Shown here piece by piece: positions 16,886-26,145 of a stretch of DNA of 64,000 nt. Each line of letters opens with the position of its first letter. Positions within the stretch are counted from its first letter, which is position 1. The position numbers and the translations under genes were made by a program. The stretch spans positions 62,274-126,273 of the forward strand of contig NZ_BMJV01000005.1 in assembly GCF_014643635.1 (NCBI RefSeq), given 5' to 3'. The notes beneath the pieces are model-generated. The model had not been told where the DNA came from and did not search any database. It saw nothing but the letters and a program-made list of their open reading frames with translations. The DNA comes from Salipiger pallidus. Lineage in GTDB: Bacteria; Pseudomonadota; Alphaproteobacteria; Rhodobacterales; Rhodobacteraceae.

Positions 16886-17703
16886 CAGGCCTGTTCCCAG
16901 TGGACCAGCTTTGCCCCGAGCCTCTGGACGACGAAATCCGCCGCCGCGCCAAGCGCCCCGAGGATGATAAGCAGCGCGAACATCCGGTCGGTGCGGATGT
17001 ATTGCCGCGCCTCCTGCAGTCGGAACCCGAGGCCCGAAGACGCCCCCGACAGCTCGGCGGCTACGAGGCTCAGGAACGACAGCGCCACACCCAGCCGGAC
17101 GCCGGCAAGGATATGCGGCGCCACCGAGGGCAACATCACCGAAACGAATTCGCGCCGGGGTGTGGCGCCAAGGCTGCGGGCCGCACGCAGGTAGGTTTCC
17201 GGAAGATACTGCATGCCATGATGGGTATTGAACCATACCGCGAGAAAGACCGTGTAGCTGACCACGAAATACTTGGACCCTTCACCGATGCCGAACCAGA
17301 CGATGGCAAGCGGCACGAGAGCGATGGCCGGGATCGGCCGCAGTAGGCTCAGAACCGGGCCCAGCATCACCCGCGCAATGGCAACGCGCCCGGTCAGCAG
17401 GCCCACCCCAATACCCAGCGTCGACCCAATGGCGAACCCGATCCCCGCCCGTCCCAGAGAAGCCCCGAGGTCGGTCAGAAGGCTGCCGTTGTACCAAAGC
17501 TCAAGCGCCGCGCCCCACACGTCCCATGGCGCGGGGAGGATCGTGTCGGGCACCTCGGACCACGCGCCGAGCAACGCCCAGACGGACAGAACGAGCCCGA
17601 AGGACAGCACGATCGCCGCACCCGGAAGGCCCGCGATCCGCAACGAGACGCTGCGGGCGGTGTGGGTCGCAAAGGGGGAATTGGGTTTCGGGCTCTGCGT
17701 CAC
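16885..17703 (-). CDS. ABC transporter permease (NitT/TauT type)
   Basis: A 272-residue inner-membrane permease with about six helices and the EAA loop (YLRAARSLGATPRREFVSVMLPSVAPHILAG). It belongs to the BPD_transp_1 / SsuC-TauC group. I chose the GTG at 17703 because GTGA overlaps the stop codon of the upstream arylsulfotransferase-like gene. A GTG at 17748 would lie deeper inside that gene and has no ribosome site. The coupling means that a premature stop in the upstream gene could lower translation of this permease. Confidence 0.88.
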   Translation of the reverse strand: MTQSPKPNSPFATHTARSVSLRIAGLPGAAIVLSFGLVLSVWALLGAWSEVPDTILPAPWDVWGAALELWYNGSLLTDLGASLGRAGIGFAIGSTLGIGVGLLTGRVAIARVMLGPVLSLLRPIPAIALVPLAIVWFGIGEGSKYFVVSYTVFLAVWFNTHHGMQYLPETYLRAARSLGATPRREFVSVMLPSVAPHILAGVRLGVALSFLSLVAAELSGASSGLGFRLQEARQYIRTDRMFALLIILGALGAAADFVVQRLGAKLVHWEQA

Positions 17704-18839
17704 ATCCAGGGAATCCGGCTCACATGGTATCTGTGAGCACGGAAGCACGAGTTGTGGCGACCTGCAATGAAGTGATTGAGCGGAGTTGGATATTCCGCGA
17801 AATCGGGGATCACGTATTCCCAGACCACGTCGCCGCCGGGCGTGATTTCAAACAAACGACCGAAGGTGCTTTCGCAAATCAGCGTATTGCCGTTCCAAAG
17901 CCTCTGGACCCCGCCCATGTATGGCGAAAAGAAACACGGCGCATTGGCGTCGCAATAGCTCCAGCTGATTTCCATGGTTTTGGGATCGAATTCCACCACA
18001 CGACTGAAGGGATTTGACGACCCACGCCGCAGGTTGCCGTTGTCGAAACACAAGATCCGTCCGCCTGATACTTCGGTCGGGGCATGCTGCTAGGCCAGCA
18101 GGTCCGCCCCGGTGGACCAGGCAATCTGGCCCGTCGCCCGTGACACGGCAATGACGCCCGAGGTCGTGCGCATGCTCATGAGCACCAGCCCGCCCGAGGT
18201 CACCGACAGCCCGTTGATCATCGGCCAGTGGCGACGGTCAAAGATCGCCTGCACCGGCAGGTCGGCGGGGTCGATATGGTCCCAGATCCGCCACTCCCAC
18301 ACCGTGCGGCCATGCCGGTCAACCTCGCGCACGATGTCCGACTGGATCACCCCGTCCGGATCATCGCGCGAGGCGTCGCCCCCCGTCACCCGCGCTGCCA
18401 GCGCCTTCGGAAGCGGCGCCGCCACCGTGTAGAGCAGGTGCCCGTTGGGGAGCCAAATGGCATCGTGATGGTGCAGGATATCCTCATGACGCCAGACGAT
18501 ATCCCCTGTGGGAGTTACCTCGTAGAAATCCCCGCCGTGCCAAAGGTCCCAAGCCGGATAGAGCGCCGCCGACCAGACATGGCTGCCGTTGTAGCCAAGG
18601 TTGCCGTTCTCCAGCAGTACCGCATCGCGGCCAGGGCGCACGGGCATCGTCCAGCGATGCACCGTGCCCCCCGTGATGTCGATCAGGTCCACCACCCCGC
18701 CCCCGGTCTGCCGCGCGTAAAGCGTGACACCGCCAGCGGTCCGCTGCCGGTCCAGCGCGGTCACCCCGAGGCGCCGCCGCGCAAGGGTGACCGTGGCATC
18801 GGCCCTTTGGGCACTTCGAAATTCTAGGGACTCCGGCAT
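17700..18839 (-). pseudogene. Arylsulfotransferase (ASST)-like gene interrupted by an in-frame amber codon
   Basis: The frame reads 249 residues from ATG 18839 (MPESLEFRSAQ), meets TAG at 18092-18090, then continues in the same frame for 129 codons to TGA at 17700. Both halves match one ASST-type beta-propeller. The N-terminal part has LIDITGGTVHRW, LLENGNLGYNG and HHHDAIWLPNGHLL. After the TAG come QHAPTEV, FDNGNLRR, SRVVEFDPKT, WNGNTLICES and FRAHRY, with family spacing intact. A single CAG-to-TAG change would explain it, since the next codon is CAG and the family usually has Gln-Gln-His there. The truncated product would lack the catalytic-type histidine just after the stop. Its end overlaps the permease start. 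No signal peptide is obvious. An upstream ATG at 18902 is an alternative start. Confidence 0.82.
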
Positions 18840-18877
18840 CGGCAGCACCGCCTGTCTATAAGCAAACCAAATAATTT

Positions 18878-18892
18878 GACGCGAATGGCGTC
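18878..18892. promoter_or_regulatory. Candidate operator for the LacI-family regulator
   Basis: Perfect inverted repeat GACGC-GAATG-GCGTC in the divergent region between the ASST operon and the LacI-type gene, about 40 bp before the ASST ATG. Its position fits repression of the operon. The odd-length centre is less usual for LacI operators, so this is tentative. Confidence 0.4.
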
Positions 18893-19009
18893 CGAGAAAC
18901 ACTTCTGCATGTTATAACGATTTAGCGAATTGGACGATTGGTTTTTCTTGCATGCGGGCGAAAACGGGCGCATTCGGTAAGTTAAGTCGAGGAAAGAAGA
19001 TAGGTATTC

Positions 19010-20041
19010 ATGTCAAGTTCGTCGGATTTGTCGCGCCGCCGAGTGACGGTCAAGGACGTTGCCCGCGTCGCCGGAGTGTCCGCCGGAACCGTCTCGAACG
19101 CGATCAGCGGCAAGCGCCGCGTCGATGCCGAGACCCGGGAACGGATCGATCGCGCCATCGCCGAGCTGGGCTATGTGCCCAATCTCGCCGCGCGCGGCAT
19201 GCGCACCGGACGCGCCAACACCATCGCGATCTTCTCGTCGATGCCCACCGCCGTGGCTGCGGGCAAGGCAAAGCTCGGCTTCCTGATGGAGATTGCCGCC
19301 GCCGCCGCCGTGACCGCACTGGAGCGCAACGTGGCGCTGGTGCTGGTGCCGCCCATCAAGGATCCGAGCACCGCCCTGTCCACCATCCCCTTCGATGGCG
19401 CCGTACTGGTGGAACCGGCGGCAGACGATCCCTATCTCGACATGCTGCGCAACAGGGGCCTTCCGTCGGTCGTGATCGGTCCGCCGCCGGACGAGAAAGA
19501 CCCGTGGGTCCGCGTCGACAACCACCAGATCGCCGAGCTTCTTGTCGATCACATGATCGAGGTCGGCGCGACCAACTTCCCGCTTCTGGTGGGGCGCAGC
19601 ATGCGGCGATCCAACGTGATCTTCCGCGAAACCTACGTGGCGCGCTGCAGCGCCGCTGGCCTGCCGGTGCGCATCATCGAGATCGACGAGACCGATGCCG
19701 AGAACGCCGCAGAAGCGGCCATCCTGCGCGAGATTGACGAGGGCAACGGGCTTGACGGCGTGGTGGCTTCGATCGACGCCACCGCCTCCGGTGCCATGAG
19801 CGCCCTGCGCGCCCGTGGGTTGAGCGTACCAGATGACGTCAAGGTGGTGACCCGCTACGACGGCTTCCGTGCCCGCAGCGAGAACCCGTCGCTGACCGCG
19901 CTCAACCTGCGCCTTGACGAGATCGCCCAGATTGCGGCCAATTCGTTGCTCGACGTGCTCGAGGGCAAGGAGCTGTCAGGACCCATCGACGCGCCGCCTC
20001 CCCTCCTGGTGGTGCGCGGCTCGACGGTCAAAGGCATGTGA
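19010..20041 (+). CDS. LacI-family transcriptional regulator
   Basis: A 343-residue regulator. The N-terminal helix-turn-helix is clear (VTVKDVARVAGVSAGTVSNAI), followed by the hinge-helix region YVPNLAARGMRTGR and a periplasmic-binding-protein-like effector domain (from about residue 70). It is divergent from the ASST/ABC importer operon, so it most likely controls that operon in response to an imported or derived compound. The ATG at 19010 is the first in the frame; the alternative starts are internal. The effector is unknown. Confidence 0.9.
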   Translation: MSSSSDLSRRRVTVKDVARVAGVSAGTVSNAISGKRRVDAETRERIDRAIAELGYVPNLAARGMRTGRANTIAIFSSMPTAVAAGKAKLGFLMEIAAAAAVTALERNVALVLVPPIKDPSTALSTIPFDGAVLVEPAADDPYLDMLRNRGLPSVVIGPPPDEKDPWVRVDNHQIAELLVDHMIEVGATNFPLLVGRSMRRSNVIFRETYVARCSAAGLPVRIIEIDETDAENAAEAAILREIDEGNGLDGVVASIDATASGAMSALRARGLSVPDDVKVVTRYDGFRARSENPSLTALNLRLDEIAQIAANSLLDVLEGKELSGPIDAPPPLLVVRGSTVKGM

Positions 20042-20078
20042 TATGACAGGGCATCCCGCATGGGGTGCCCGTCTGCCG

Positions 20079-20489
20079 TCAGGCCGCCGCGGCGGCTGTT
20101 TCGCGGATGCGCTGGACCATGGCCGTGAGCCCATTCGAGCGCTGCGCCGACAGGTGATCGTTGAGCCCCAGCCGCCCCAGTTCCGACCGTGCATCAAGGG
20201 GCGCGACCTCTGCCACCGGCAGCCCGTCATAAAGCTTGTGCAGCACCGCGATCAGCCCGCGCACGATCATCGCGTCACTGTCGCCGCGAAAATGGAAGGT
20301 GCCGTCCGAAATCTCGGGATGCAGCCAGACCTGGCTGGCGCAGCCTTCCACCTTGGTGGCGGGCACCATGAGCGCTTCGGGCAGCGGCTCCATCGCCTTG
20401 CCCATTTCGATCACCATGCGGTAGCGGTCTTCCCAGTCCTCGAGGAACTCGAAATCCTCGACCACCTCTTCAAATGCCGCCTGTGCCAT
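20079..20489 (-). CDS. sufE: SufE-family cysteine desulfuration protein
   Basis: A 136-residue sulfur-transfer protein that accepts persulfide from SufS. The active cysteine lies in KVEGCASQVWLHPEIS, and the family segments EDRYRMVIEMGK and RGLIAVLHKLYDG are present. It converges on the LacI gene with a gap of about 40 bp. The suf operon itself is not in the window. Confidence 0.93.
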   Translation of the reverse strand: MAQAAFEEVVEDFEFLEDWEDRYRMVIEMGKAMEPLPEALMVPATKVEGCASQVWLHPEISDGTFHFRGDSDAMIVRGLIAVLHKLYDGLPVAEVAPLDARSELGRLGLNDHLSAQRSNGLTAMVQRIRETAAAAA

Positions 20490-20619
20490 GCAATGCCTCC
20501 TGAGTTTCGCCCCAGAGGTAGGCAGGCCGGGCGCAAAGGTCCAGCCCGGAACGCGGTGCTTTTCAAGCCTGCGACAATAGGATAACCCCTAGGCCAAGAC
20601 AGGCAGGGGGCAGTGGCTC

Positions 20620-21135
20620 ATGATGAAATCTCTTACCATGCTGGTCCTTGCGGGCAGCGTCGTCGCCGGGTGCGCCACGGTTCGCGAGTCCCGCGTCAAC
20701 CCCATGAACTGGTTCGGGCGCAGCGCTCCGGTCCCTGCCAGCGTTGAGCAAGGCTCTGCCGGGCCGGTCAACACCCTGATTCCCGCCCGTCGACAGTCCA
20801 TCGTCTGGGGCCGCGAAGAGGTCTACGGTGGTCAGCCGATCGAGACGATCGACGAGCTTCTGATCGAACGCCGTCCGGGCGGTGCCATCATCCGTGCCAC
20901 CGGCATCGCCGACCGCGCCGGCCCCTTCGACGTGCGCCTTGTCGAGGACGAGGCCGCGAGCACCGGCGGCATCAAGGCCTACCGCATGCTCGCCCTGCAA
21001 TCCGCCGGTCCGCGCAGCACCGGCCCGCGCGCTCGCATGGTGACCGTCGCCGACTGGCTGACCGACCAGGAGCTTTTCGGCGTGTCTCAGATCCGCGTGT
21101 CAGGGCGCGCCAACGCGCTAGCCGCGAGCCGCTGA
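20620..21135 (+). CDS. Putative lipoprotein, conserved hypothetical
   Basis: A 171-residue protein with a lipoprotein signal: MMKSLTMLVLAGSVVAGC, where VAGC is the lipobox. The mature part (IETIDELLIERRPGGAIIRATG, then a compact C-terminal domain) has no enzyme motif that I recognise. It resembles small envelope lipoproteins common in Rhodobacterales. An AGGGGG run lies before the tandem ATG codons (20620 or 20623). It is divergent from sufE and followed closely by another exported-protein frame. Confidence 0.72.
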   Translation: MMKSLTMLVLAGSVVAGCATVRESRVNPMNWFGRSAPVPASVEQGSAGPVNTLIPARRQSIVWGREEVYGGQPIETIDELLIERRPGGAIIRATGIADRAGPFDVRLVEDEAASTGGIKAYRMLALQSAGPRSTGPRARMVTVADWLTDQELFGVSQIRVSGRANALAASR

Positions 21136-21146
21136 CAGGTCTGCCG

Positions 21147-21551
21147 ATGGCTGCGGCGATCATGCGGGCGGTGGACTGGGCGTTAGCCCCGGTTCGCGCC
21201 TTGATGACATTCCCGCGGACGCCTTCTTTCATGCGCTGCGCCCCGACGGCAATCGCGGTTCTGCTCTGGGTCTTCCTCGTGGTCCTGTCGCCGATGGCAC
21301 CCGCTAGCGCCGCGACACATGATCATGGCGCGCACGTTTGTCTTGACTGCGATGACGCAGATGCGCCTACGGGCCTCGCCTGCCAGTCAATGGCCGGCTG
21401 CCTGGCCGCGGTCCTGCCCCAATTCTTCACGGCACCGGCGGCGCTTAGCGCACGCCAGCACCATCCCCGCACAGGCCCGCAGACTGGCAGGCCGACCCGT
21501 TTTGCGCCGGATGTTCCTCCTCCGAGACGCGGTCTGTCCACCGCAGCCTGA
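21147..21551 (+). CDS. Small exported or membrane protein, unknown function
   Basis: Up to 134 residues. A hydrophobic signal or anchor (TAIAVLLWVFLVVLSPMAPASA) is followed by a short Cys/His-rich stretch, ATHDHGAHVCLDCDDAD, then CQSMAGC. The start is uncertain: 21147, 21204 or 21231 (MRCAPTAIAVLL) are all possible, and the last gives the most typical signal peptide. The His/Cys-rich region next to a cytochrome c gene hints at metal binding; this is inference. I do not recognise the family. Confidence 0.5.
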   Translation: MAAAIMRAVDWALAPVRALMTFPRTPSFMRCAPTAIAVLLWVFLVVLSPMAPASAATHDHGAHVCLDCDDADAPTGLACQSMAGCLAAVLPQFFTAPAALSARQHHPRTGPQTGRPTRFAPDVPPPRRGLSTAA

Positions 21552-21648
21552 CCAGCGCGAAAGGCGTCTGGGCCAGATGCGCCACTTCCTGCCCGCAGGA
21601 CAGACCGAAGACACGCGGCCAGACTGCCGCGTTCCAGAGGATACCCCC

Positions 21649-22104
21649 ATGAAGACATACATCATCGGCGGCGCGGCCATCGCCCTTGTCGCCATCGCAG
21701 CCGTCGCCCTCATCCGGCCTGGATCGAGCCAGACCGCACCAGCCACGAACGAAGCCGCAGCACAGGCGGCCCCCGCAGAAGGCGACCCGATGGTCGAGGT
21801 GAGCCTTCCAGCCGAGCTTTCCGACCGTGCCAGCCTTGGCAAGCAGGCCTTCGATGCGGTCTGCGCCGACTGCCACGGCGAAAACGCCGCCGGGCGCATG
21901 GGCTTTGGCCCGCCGCTCGTGCACCGCATCTACGAGCCGTCGCACCACGGCGATGCAGCGTTCCAGATGGCCGCGGCCAATGGCGTGCGCGCCCACCACT
22001 GGCGGTTCGGCAACATGCCCCCGCAGCCGCAGGTCACCCCCGGCGACGTGCGGGCGATCATCGACTACGTCCGCACCCTGCAGCGCGCCAACGGCATCGA
22101 GTGA
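21649..22104 (+). CDS. Cytochrome c, single haem, signal-anchored
   Basis: A 151-residue protein with an N-terminal hydrophobic segment (YIIGGAAIALVAIAAVALI), a 40-residue Ala/Pro-rich linker and one class I cytochrome c domain. The haem site is CADCH, and the methionine ligand is likely in FGNMPPQPQVTP. GAGGAT precedes the ATG at 21649. It probably acts as a periplasmic electron carrier or as a tethered domain; the partner is unknown. It lies downstream of the small exported protein in the same direction, with a gap of about 100 bp. Confidence 0.88.
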   Translation: MKTYIIGGAAIALVAIAAVALIRPGSSQTAPATNEAAAQAAPAEGDPMVEVSLPAELSDRASLGKQAFDAVCADCHGENAAGRMGFGPPLVHRIYEPSHHGDAAFQMAAANGVRAHHWRFGNMPPQPQVTPGDVRAIIDYVRTLQRANGIE

Positions 22105-22116
22105 CACCATGAAAAA

Positions 22117-22139
22117 GGGCTGCCTCCAGCAGGCGGCCC
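22117..22139 (-). terminator. Rho-independent terminator of rnd
   Basis: GGGCTGCCT (22117-22125) pairs with AGGCGGCCC (22131-22139) with one G-U pair. On the minus strand TTTTT (22116-22112) follows. It lies between convergent cytochrome c and rnd. Confidence 0.8.
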
Positions 22140-22206
22140 CGTCATTCGGGCAGTGCCTTCAGAACGATCGTCCTGACGGACTCTGTCGCGTCAGGGCAGC
22201 AGCGCC

Positions 22207-23364
22207 TCAGATCTCGATAACCTTCACATCGCGGCCCTTCACGCCAAGCGCCAGCTTGCCCTCGCACAGACGCAGGGCATCTTCGCCGAACACCTCGTGA
22301 CGCCAGCCGGTCAGCGCCTTCAAGTCGCGCATCCCGGCGGCAATGGCATCGAGGTCGGCCGCCGGCGCGATCAGCCGCGCCGCCACGCCCGACTCCTCGG
22401 TGCGCGCCTTGAGCAGCACGCGCAGCAGATCCGCCAGCGCCGGGTTCACCTGCAGCTGGTCGCGGGATATGTCGGGTTTCGGCAGCTGCTCTTTCGGACA
22501 CTCCTGCCCCGCCTTCACCGCAGCGAGGATGCCGTCGGCAATCGCGCCCTTGCGGGCCTCGCGCAGCAGCAGGCGCGAACGGCCAAGGTCTTCCATGTTG
22601 GCGGGCTTGGTCGAGGCCAGCTCGCTCAGTGCGTCGTCCTTGAAGACCCGGTTGCGGGGGATGTTGCGCGATTGCGCATATTCTTCGCGGAACGCCGCCA
22701 GCGCCTGCACGATGGCAAGGAAACGCGGGCTGGACGACCGGGTCTTGACCCGCTGCCACGCATCCTCGGGGCGGGTGACGTAGGTTTCGGGGTCGGTGAG
22801 CACGCCAAGCTCTTCGGCCACCCAGCGGGCCCGGCCGGATTTCGCCAGCTCGGCGGCAAGGTATTCGTAGATCACCCGCAGGTGCGTCACGTCAGCAAGG
22901 GCGTATTTCTTCTGCGCGTCGGTCAGCGGGCGGCGCGACCAGTCGGTGAACCGCGAGCTCTTGTCGAGCGTCGCCTTGGCGATGCGCTTGACCAGGGTCT
23001 CGTAGCCCACCTGTTCGCCGAAGCCACAGACCATGGCCGCGACCTGCGTGTCGAACAACGGGTCGGGAATGACACCGTGGTCGATGAAGAAGATCTCGAG
23101 ATCCTGCCGCGCCGCATGGAAGACCTTTACCACCGACGTGTCACGGAACAGTTCGAGCAGCGGCTCGAGTGACAGGCCGTCCACGAGCGGGTCGACCAGA
23201 ACGGCGTTCTCGTCGCCCTCTCCGGGATAGGCCAGCTGGATCAGGCAGAGCTTGGAATAATAGGTGCGCTCGCGCAGGAATTCCGTGTCCACCGTGACAT
23301 AGGGCGTTTGCGCGGCCTCGGCGCAGAAGGCTGCCAGCTCTTCGGTGGTGGTGATGGTCTTCAT
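22207..23364 (-). CDS. rnd: Ribonuclease D
   Basis: A 385-residue 3'-5' exoribonuclease of the DEDDy type involved in tRNA 3' maturation. The exonuclease motifs are VDTEFLRERTYY, HAARQDLEIFF and YALADVTHLRVIYEYL. An HRDC domain follows (LQALAAFREEYAQSRNIPRNRVFKDD region). Length is typical. The downstream terminator is at 22117-22139. Confidence 0.95.
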   Translation of the reverse strand: MKTITTTEELAAFCAEAAQTPYVTVDTEFLRERTYYSKLCLIQLAYPGEGDENAVLVDPLVDGLSLEPLLELFRDTSVVKVFHAARQDLEIFFIDHGVIPDPLFDTQVAAMVCGFGEQVGYETLVKRIAKATLDKSSRFTDWSRRPLTDAQKKYALADVTHLRVIYEYLAAELAKSGRARWVAEELGVLTDPETYVTRPEDAWQRVKTRSSSPRFLAIVQALAAFREEYAQSRNIPRNRVFKDDALSELASTKPANMEDLGRSRLLLREARKGAIADGILAAVKAGQECPKEQLPKPDISRDQLQVNPALADLLRVLLKARTEESGVAARLIAPAADLDAIAAGMRDLKALTGWRHEVFGEDALRLCEGKLALGVKGRDVKVIEI

Positions 23365-23599
23365 GCGGGCTCCGGGGTCTTGCAGGATCTGGGTTTCAGA
23401 TCTCCTACACCCAGCGGATGGCGAGGCAAAGGGGGCTGCGAGGAATGGACGCGGAGTGATGCATCGCCGCAGTCCCTTAAGGGCAATTCATCAACAAGGA
23501 TGATACCCAATACATCAAACATTCATTTTCAATATGCGCCGTCGGTCTCTACCTGATCCTCACACGCCCCGCTGCCAGTTCCCTGTCGGAGACCACGCT

Positions 23600-23800
23600 A
23601 TGACGATTCTCGATACGTCTTCCCTGCCCCGCAGAAGCGTTGCGCTCACGCCGCGCGCCGCTGCCTCGGTCCTTGCCGCCGTTGCATTGCTGATTGTGCT
23701 GGGAGTGCCTGCCCTGACCGCGCCTGACGCCGATCTCGATAACGGAAACTGGCGCGGGAATTCTGCGGGCGCTATCGCCCGCGACGTCAGGCTTCGCTGA
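23600..23800 (+). CDS. Small putative membrane protein
   Basis: A 66-residue frame starting MTILDTSSLPRRSVALTPRA, with one strong hydrophobic helix (AAASVLAAVALLIVLGVPAL) and a short polar tail. GGAG sits 8 nt before the ATG and the upstream region is relatively AT-rich. Its 3' end overlaps the purN 3' end by 14 bp in the convergent direction. No family recognised; it may be spurious. Confidence 0.4.
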   Translation: MTILDTSSLPRRSVALTPRAAASVLAAVALLIVLGVPALTAPDADLDNGNWRGNSAGAIARDVRLR

Positions 23801-24383
23801 GGCGCAGCATCTCGCGGTTGCCGCCCGCGAAACGCCGCAGAACCGCCGGGTAGAGGCGGTGTTCCTGCACCAGCACCCGCGCGGCCAGTGCGTCGGGCGT
23901 ATCACCGGGCAGGACCGGCACCGTCGCCTGCCCGAGGATCGGGCCATCGTCAAGCTCGGCGGTAACCTCGTGCACGGTGCAGCCGTGTTCGGCATCGCCG
24001 GCCTCGAGCGCACGGGCATGGGTGTGCAGCCCTCGGTACTTGGGCAGCAGCGACGGGTGGATGTTCAGCATCCGCCCTTCCCAGCGGCTGGTGAAGCTGC
24101 CGGTGAGCACCCGCATGAAGCCCGCCAGGCACAGGATATCCGGCGCGGCATTCTCGAGCTCAGCCTGAAGCGCCTCCTGAAAGGCCTCGCGATCGCCGCC
24201 GAAGGGCTTGTGATCCACCACAGCCGTGGGAACGCCCCGTTCTGCAGCGCGTGCAAGCCCGCCCGCATCCGCCTTGTTCGACAGGACGAGGCAGGGGCGC
24301 GCCGGATGATCGCCGGTCATGCTGTCGAGAAGCGAGACCATGTTGGACCCGCCCCCCGAGATGAAGATGGCGACGCGTTTCAC
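23787..24383 (-). CDS. purN: Phosphoribosylglycinamide formyltransferase
   Basis: A 198-residue GAR transformylase of de novo purine synthesis, which uses 10-formyl-THF. The N-terminal [12 protein letters not shown], the catalytic region [16 protein letters not shown] with [16 protein letters not shown], and the [13 protein letters not shown] signature are all present. Its ATG overlaps the purM stop (ATGA), so the two are translationally coupled. Confidence 0.96.
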   Translation of the reverse strand: MKRVAIFISGGGSNMVSLLDSMTGDHPARPCLVLSNKADAGGLARAAERGVPTAVVDHKPFGGDREAFQEALQAELENAAPDILCLAGFMRVLTGSFTSRWEGRMLNIHPSLLPKYRGLHTHARALEAGDAEHGCTVHEVTAELDDGPILGQATVPVLPGDTPDALAARVLVQEHRLYPAVLRRFAGGNREMLRLSEA

Positions 24384-25426
24384 TTGAGGCTACCGGTATA
24401 GCTGACGCCAGCTCCCTCGGTGATGGTGCCAAGATCGAACACCTCGTGGCCCGCCTCGGCAAAGGTGGCGCGCGCAGCTTCGGCCTTGTCTGCCGGGACC
24501 ACGGCGATCATGCCGATGCCGCAGTTGAAGGTCTTGAGCATCTCGGCCTCGGCGATGTTGCCCTGTGCCGCGAGCCAGCCGAAGATCGGCGGCAGCGCCC
24601 AGGAGCCAAGGTCGATGGTCGCGCCGCAGCCCTCGGGCAGCACGCGCGGCAGGTTCTCGGTCAGGCCGCCGCCGGTGATGTGGGCCAGCGCATTGACCTG
24701 CCCCGCCTTGACCGCCGCGATGGCGCCCTTGACGTAAAGCGTGGTCGGCGCCAGCAGCGCCTCGCCGAGCGAGCCGTCGCCCCAGGGGCAATCGGCATCC
24801 CAACCAAGGCCGGACATTTCCACGAGACGGCGCACGAGGCTGTAGCCGTTGGAATGTACGCCGTTCGAGGCAAGGCCCAGCAGCACGTCGCCGGGGGCAA
24901 CTTCATGCGGAAGATCCGTGCCGCGCTCCATGGCACCCACCGCAAAGCCTGCAAGGTCGAAATCGCCAGCCGGGTACATGCCCGGCATCTCGGCGGTCTC
25001 ACCACCGATGAGGGCGCATCCCGAGCGCACGCAGCCCTCTGCGATGCCCTCGATCACGCGCGCGGCGCTGTCGGTATCAAGCTTGCCCGTGGCGAAGTAG
25101 TCGAGGAAGAAAAGCGGCTCCGCACCCTGGCAGACCAGGTCGTTGACGCACATGGCGACAAGGTCGATGCCCACGCCGTCCACGAGGCCGGTGTCGATGG
25201 CAATGCGCAGCTTGGTGCCCACACCGTCGGTCGCCGCCACGAGGATCGGATCCTCGTAGCCCGCGCCCTTCAGGTCGAACAGCGCGCCAAAGCCGCCGAG
25301 CCCGGACATGGTGCCTGCCCGCGAGGTGCGTTTCGCCGCAGGCTTGATCCGATCCACGAGCGCATTGCCCGCATCGATGTCCACGCCTGCATCTGCATAG
25401 GTGATGCCGTTCTTGCCGTCGCTCAT
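24380..25426 (-). CDS. purM: Phosphoribosylformylglycinamidine cyclo-ligase
   Basis: A 348-residue AIR synthetase, which closes the imidazole ring in purine synthesis. Recognisable: [37 protein letters not shown] and [21 protein letters not shown]. It is the first gene of a purMN operon. Confidence 0.96.
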   Translation of the reverse strand: MSDGKNGITYADAGVDIDAGNALVDRIKPAAKRTSRAGTMSGLGGFGALFDLKGAGYEDPILVAATDGVGTKLRIAIDTGLVDGVGIDLVAMCVNDLVCQGAEPLFFLDYFATGKLDTDSAARVIEGIAEGCVRSGCALIGGETAEMPGMYPAGDFDLAGFAVGAMERGTDLPHEVAPGDVLLGLASNGVHSNGYSLVRRLVEMSGLGWDADCPWGDGSLGEALLAPTTLYVKGAIAAVKAGQVNALAHITGGGLTENLPRVLPEGCGATIDLGSWALPPIFGWLAAQGNIAEAEMLKTFNCGIGMIAVVPADKAEAARATFAEAGHEVFDLGTITEGAGVSYTGSLK

Positions 25427-25655
25427 AACGCCCTCCGGATGTCTTGCGCGCGGCTTTAGCGCATGGTTGCCTCGAAGGAAAGCGCCAAGGACGCCCTTCG
25501 CCGATCCAGGCCGCGAAGGACGGAGGCTGCGTATTTGGAAAGAGAAGAAGAGCCCCTGTCCTTCTTCTCCGCCTCAGGACGCCTGCTGGAGACCTCCTGA
25601 CACCGCCAGCGGCGCGCGTTGCCAGTAGACGGTGCGATTCATTCAGTTTGCCCCT

Positions 25656-25683
25656 TTGAATCCGTCCGAAACCTGCCTATATT
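25656..25683 (+). promoter_or_regulatory. Sigma-70-type promoter of ssrA
   Basis: TTGAAT (25656-25661), a 16-bp spacer, TATATT (25678-25683). It would start transcription close to 25690, just before the acceptor half of the permuted tmRNA. Confidence 0.7.
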
Positions 25684-25689
25684 CAGATC

Positions 25690-26000
25690 GTTCCCACGGG
25701 AACTATGGGCATAAACGCGCATGTAATAAGCGGATCGGACCCGGGGGCGGTACCCGGCGGCTCCACCATAAAACCCTCGTTGGGGGAGGCATGGGGCCGA
25801 AACAGGATCGACGAACGTGTAAAGATGTAGCTTTGTCCCGGTGAGATACCACCGTTATCGGTTCACAACGCATAATTGCCAACGACAATCATGCTCCGGT
25901 CGCAGTTGCTGCGTAAGCAGTAACAAGACCGAAATCTAAGTCCTTGCGCCTAGCAGCGTAAGGCGGGGTTCGCAGGCACCTGGCAACAGAAGCCTGCACT
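25690..26000 (+). ncRNA. ssrA: tmRNA, circularly permuted two-piece alphaproteobacterial form
   Basis: The acceptor half comes first and ends CGGCTCCACCA (to 25771), with the unusual T-arm CCCGGGGGCGGTACCCGG. A short intervening segment follows, then the other half begins GGGGCCG (about 25796). GGGGCCG pairs with CGGCTCC including a G-U third pair, the alanine identity element. The tag frame at 25878-25916 encodes ANDNHAPVAVAA followed by TAA. The 3' part ends in a GCAGGC/GCCTGC stem (25972-25997), and a T-run lies shortly after. The transcript is normally processed into two pieces that rescue stalled ribosomes. End points are approximate. The SspB adaptor that binds such tags is encoded at 28248. 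Confidence 0.93.
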
Positions 26001-26145
26001 TTCCCCATTTTTTGGACTGGCAGTTTCTGGACTGGCTGAGTTTTCGACCGGCAGTGCACGGGGCGGTCACTTAGGGTCCATGCATGGGGGGGCCTGCGTG
26101 TACCGCCTGTATCGGACCGCCTGAAGACTACCGAAGCATCGCGTG

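Noticed and set aside
18090-18092. TAG in the ASST-like gene as programmed read-through or pyrrolysine
   Set aside because: The following codons do not match the known CAR-YYA leaky context, and no pyrrolysine genes are visible. A nonsense mutation is simpler.
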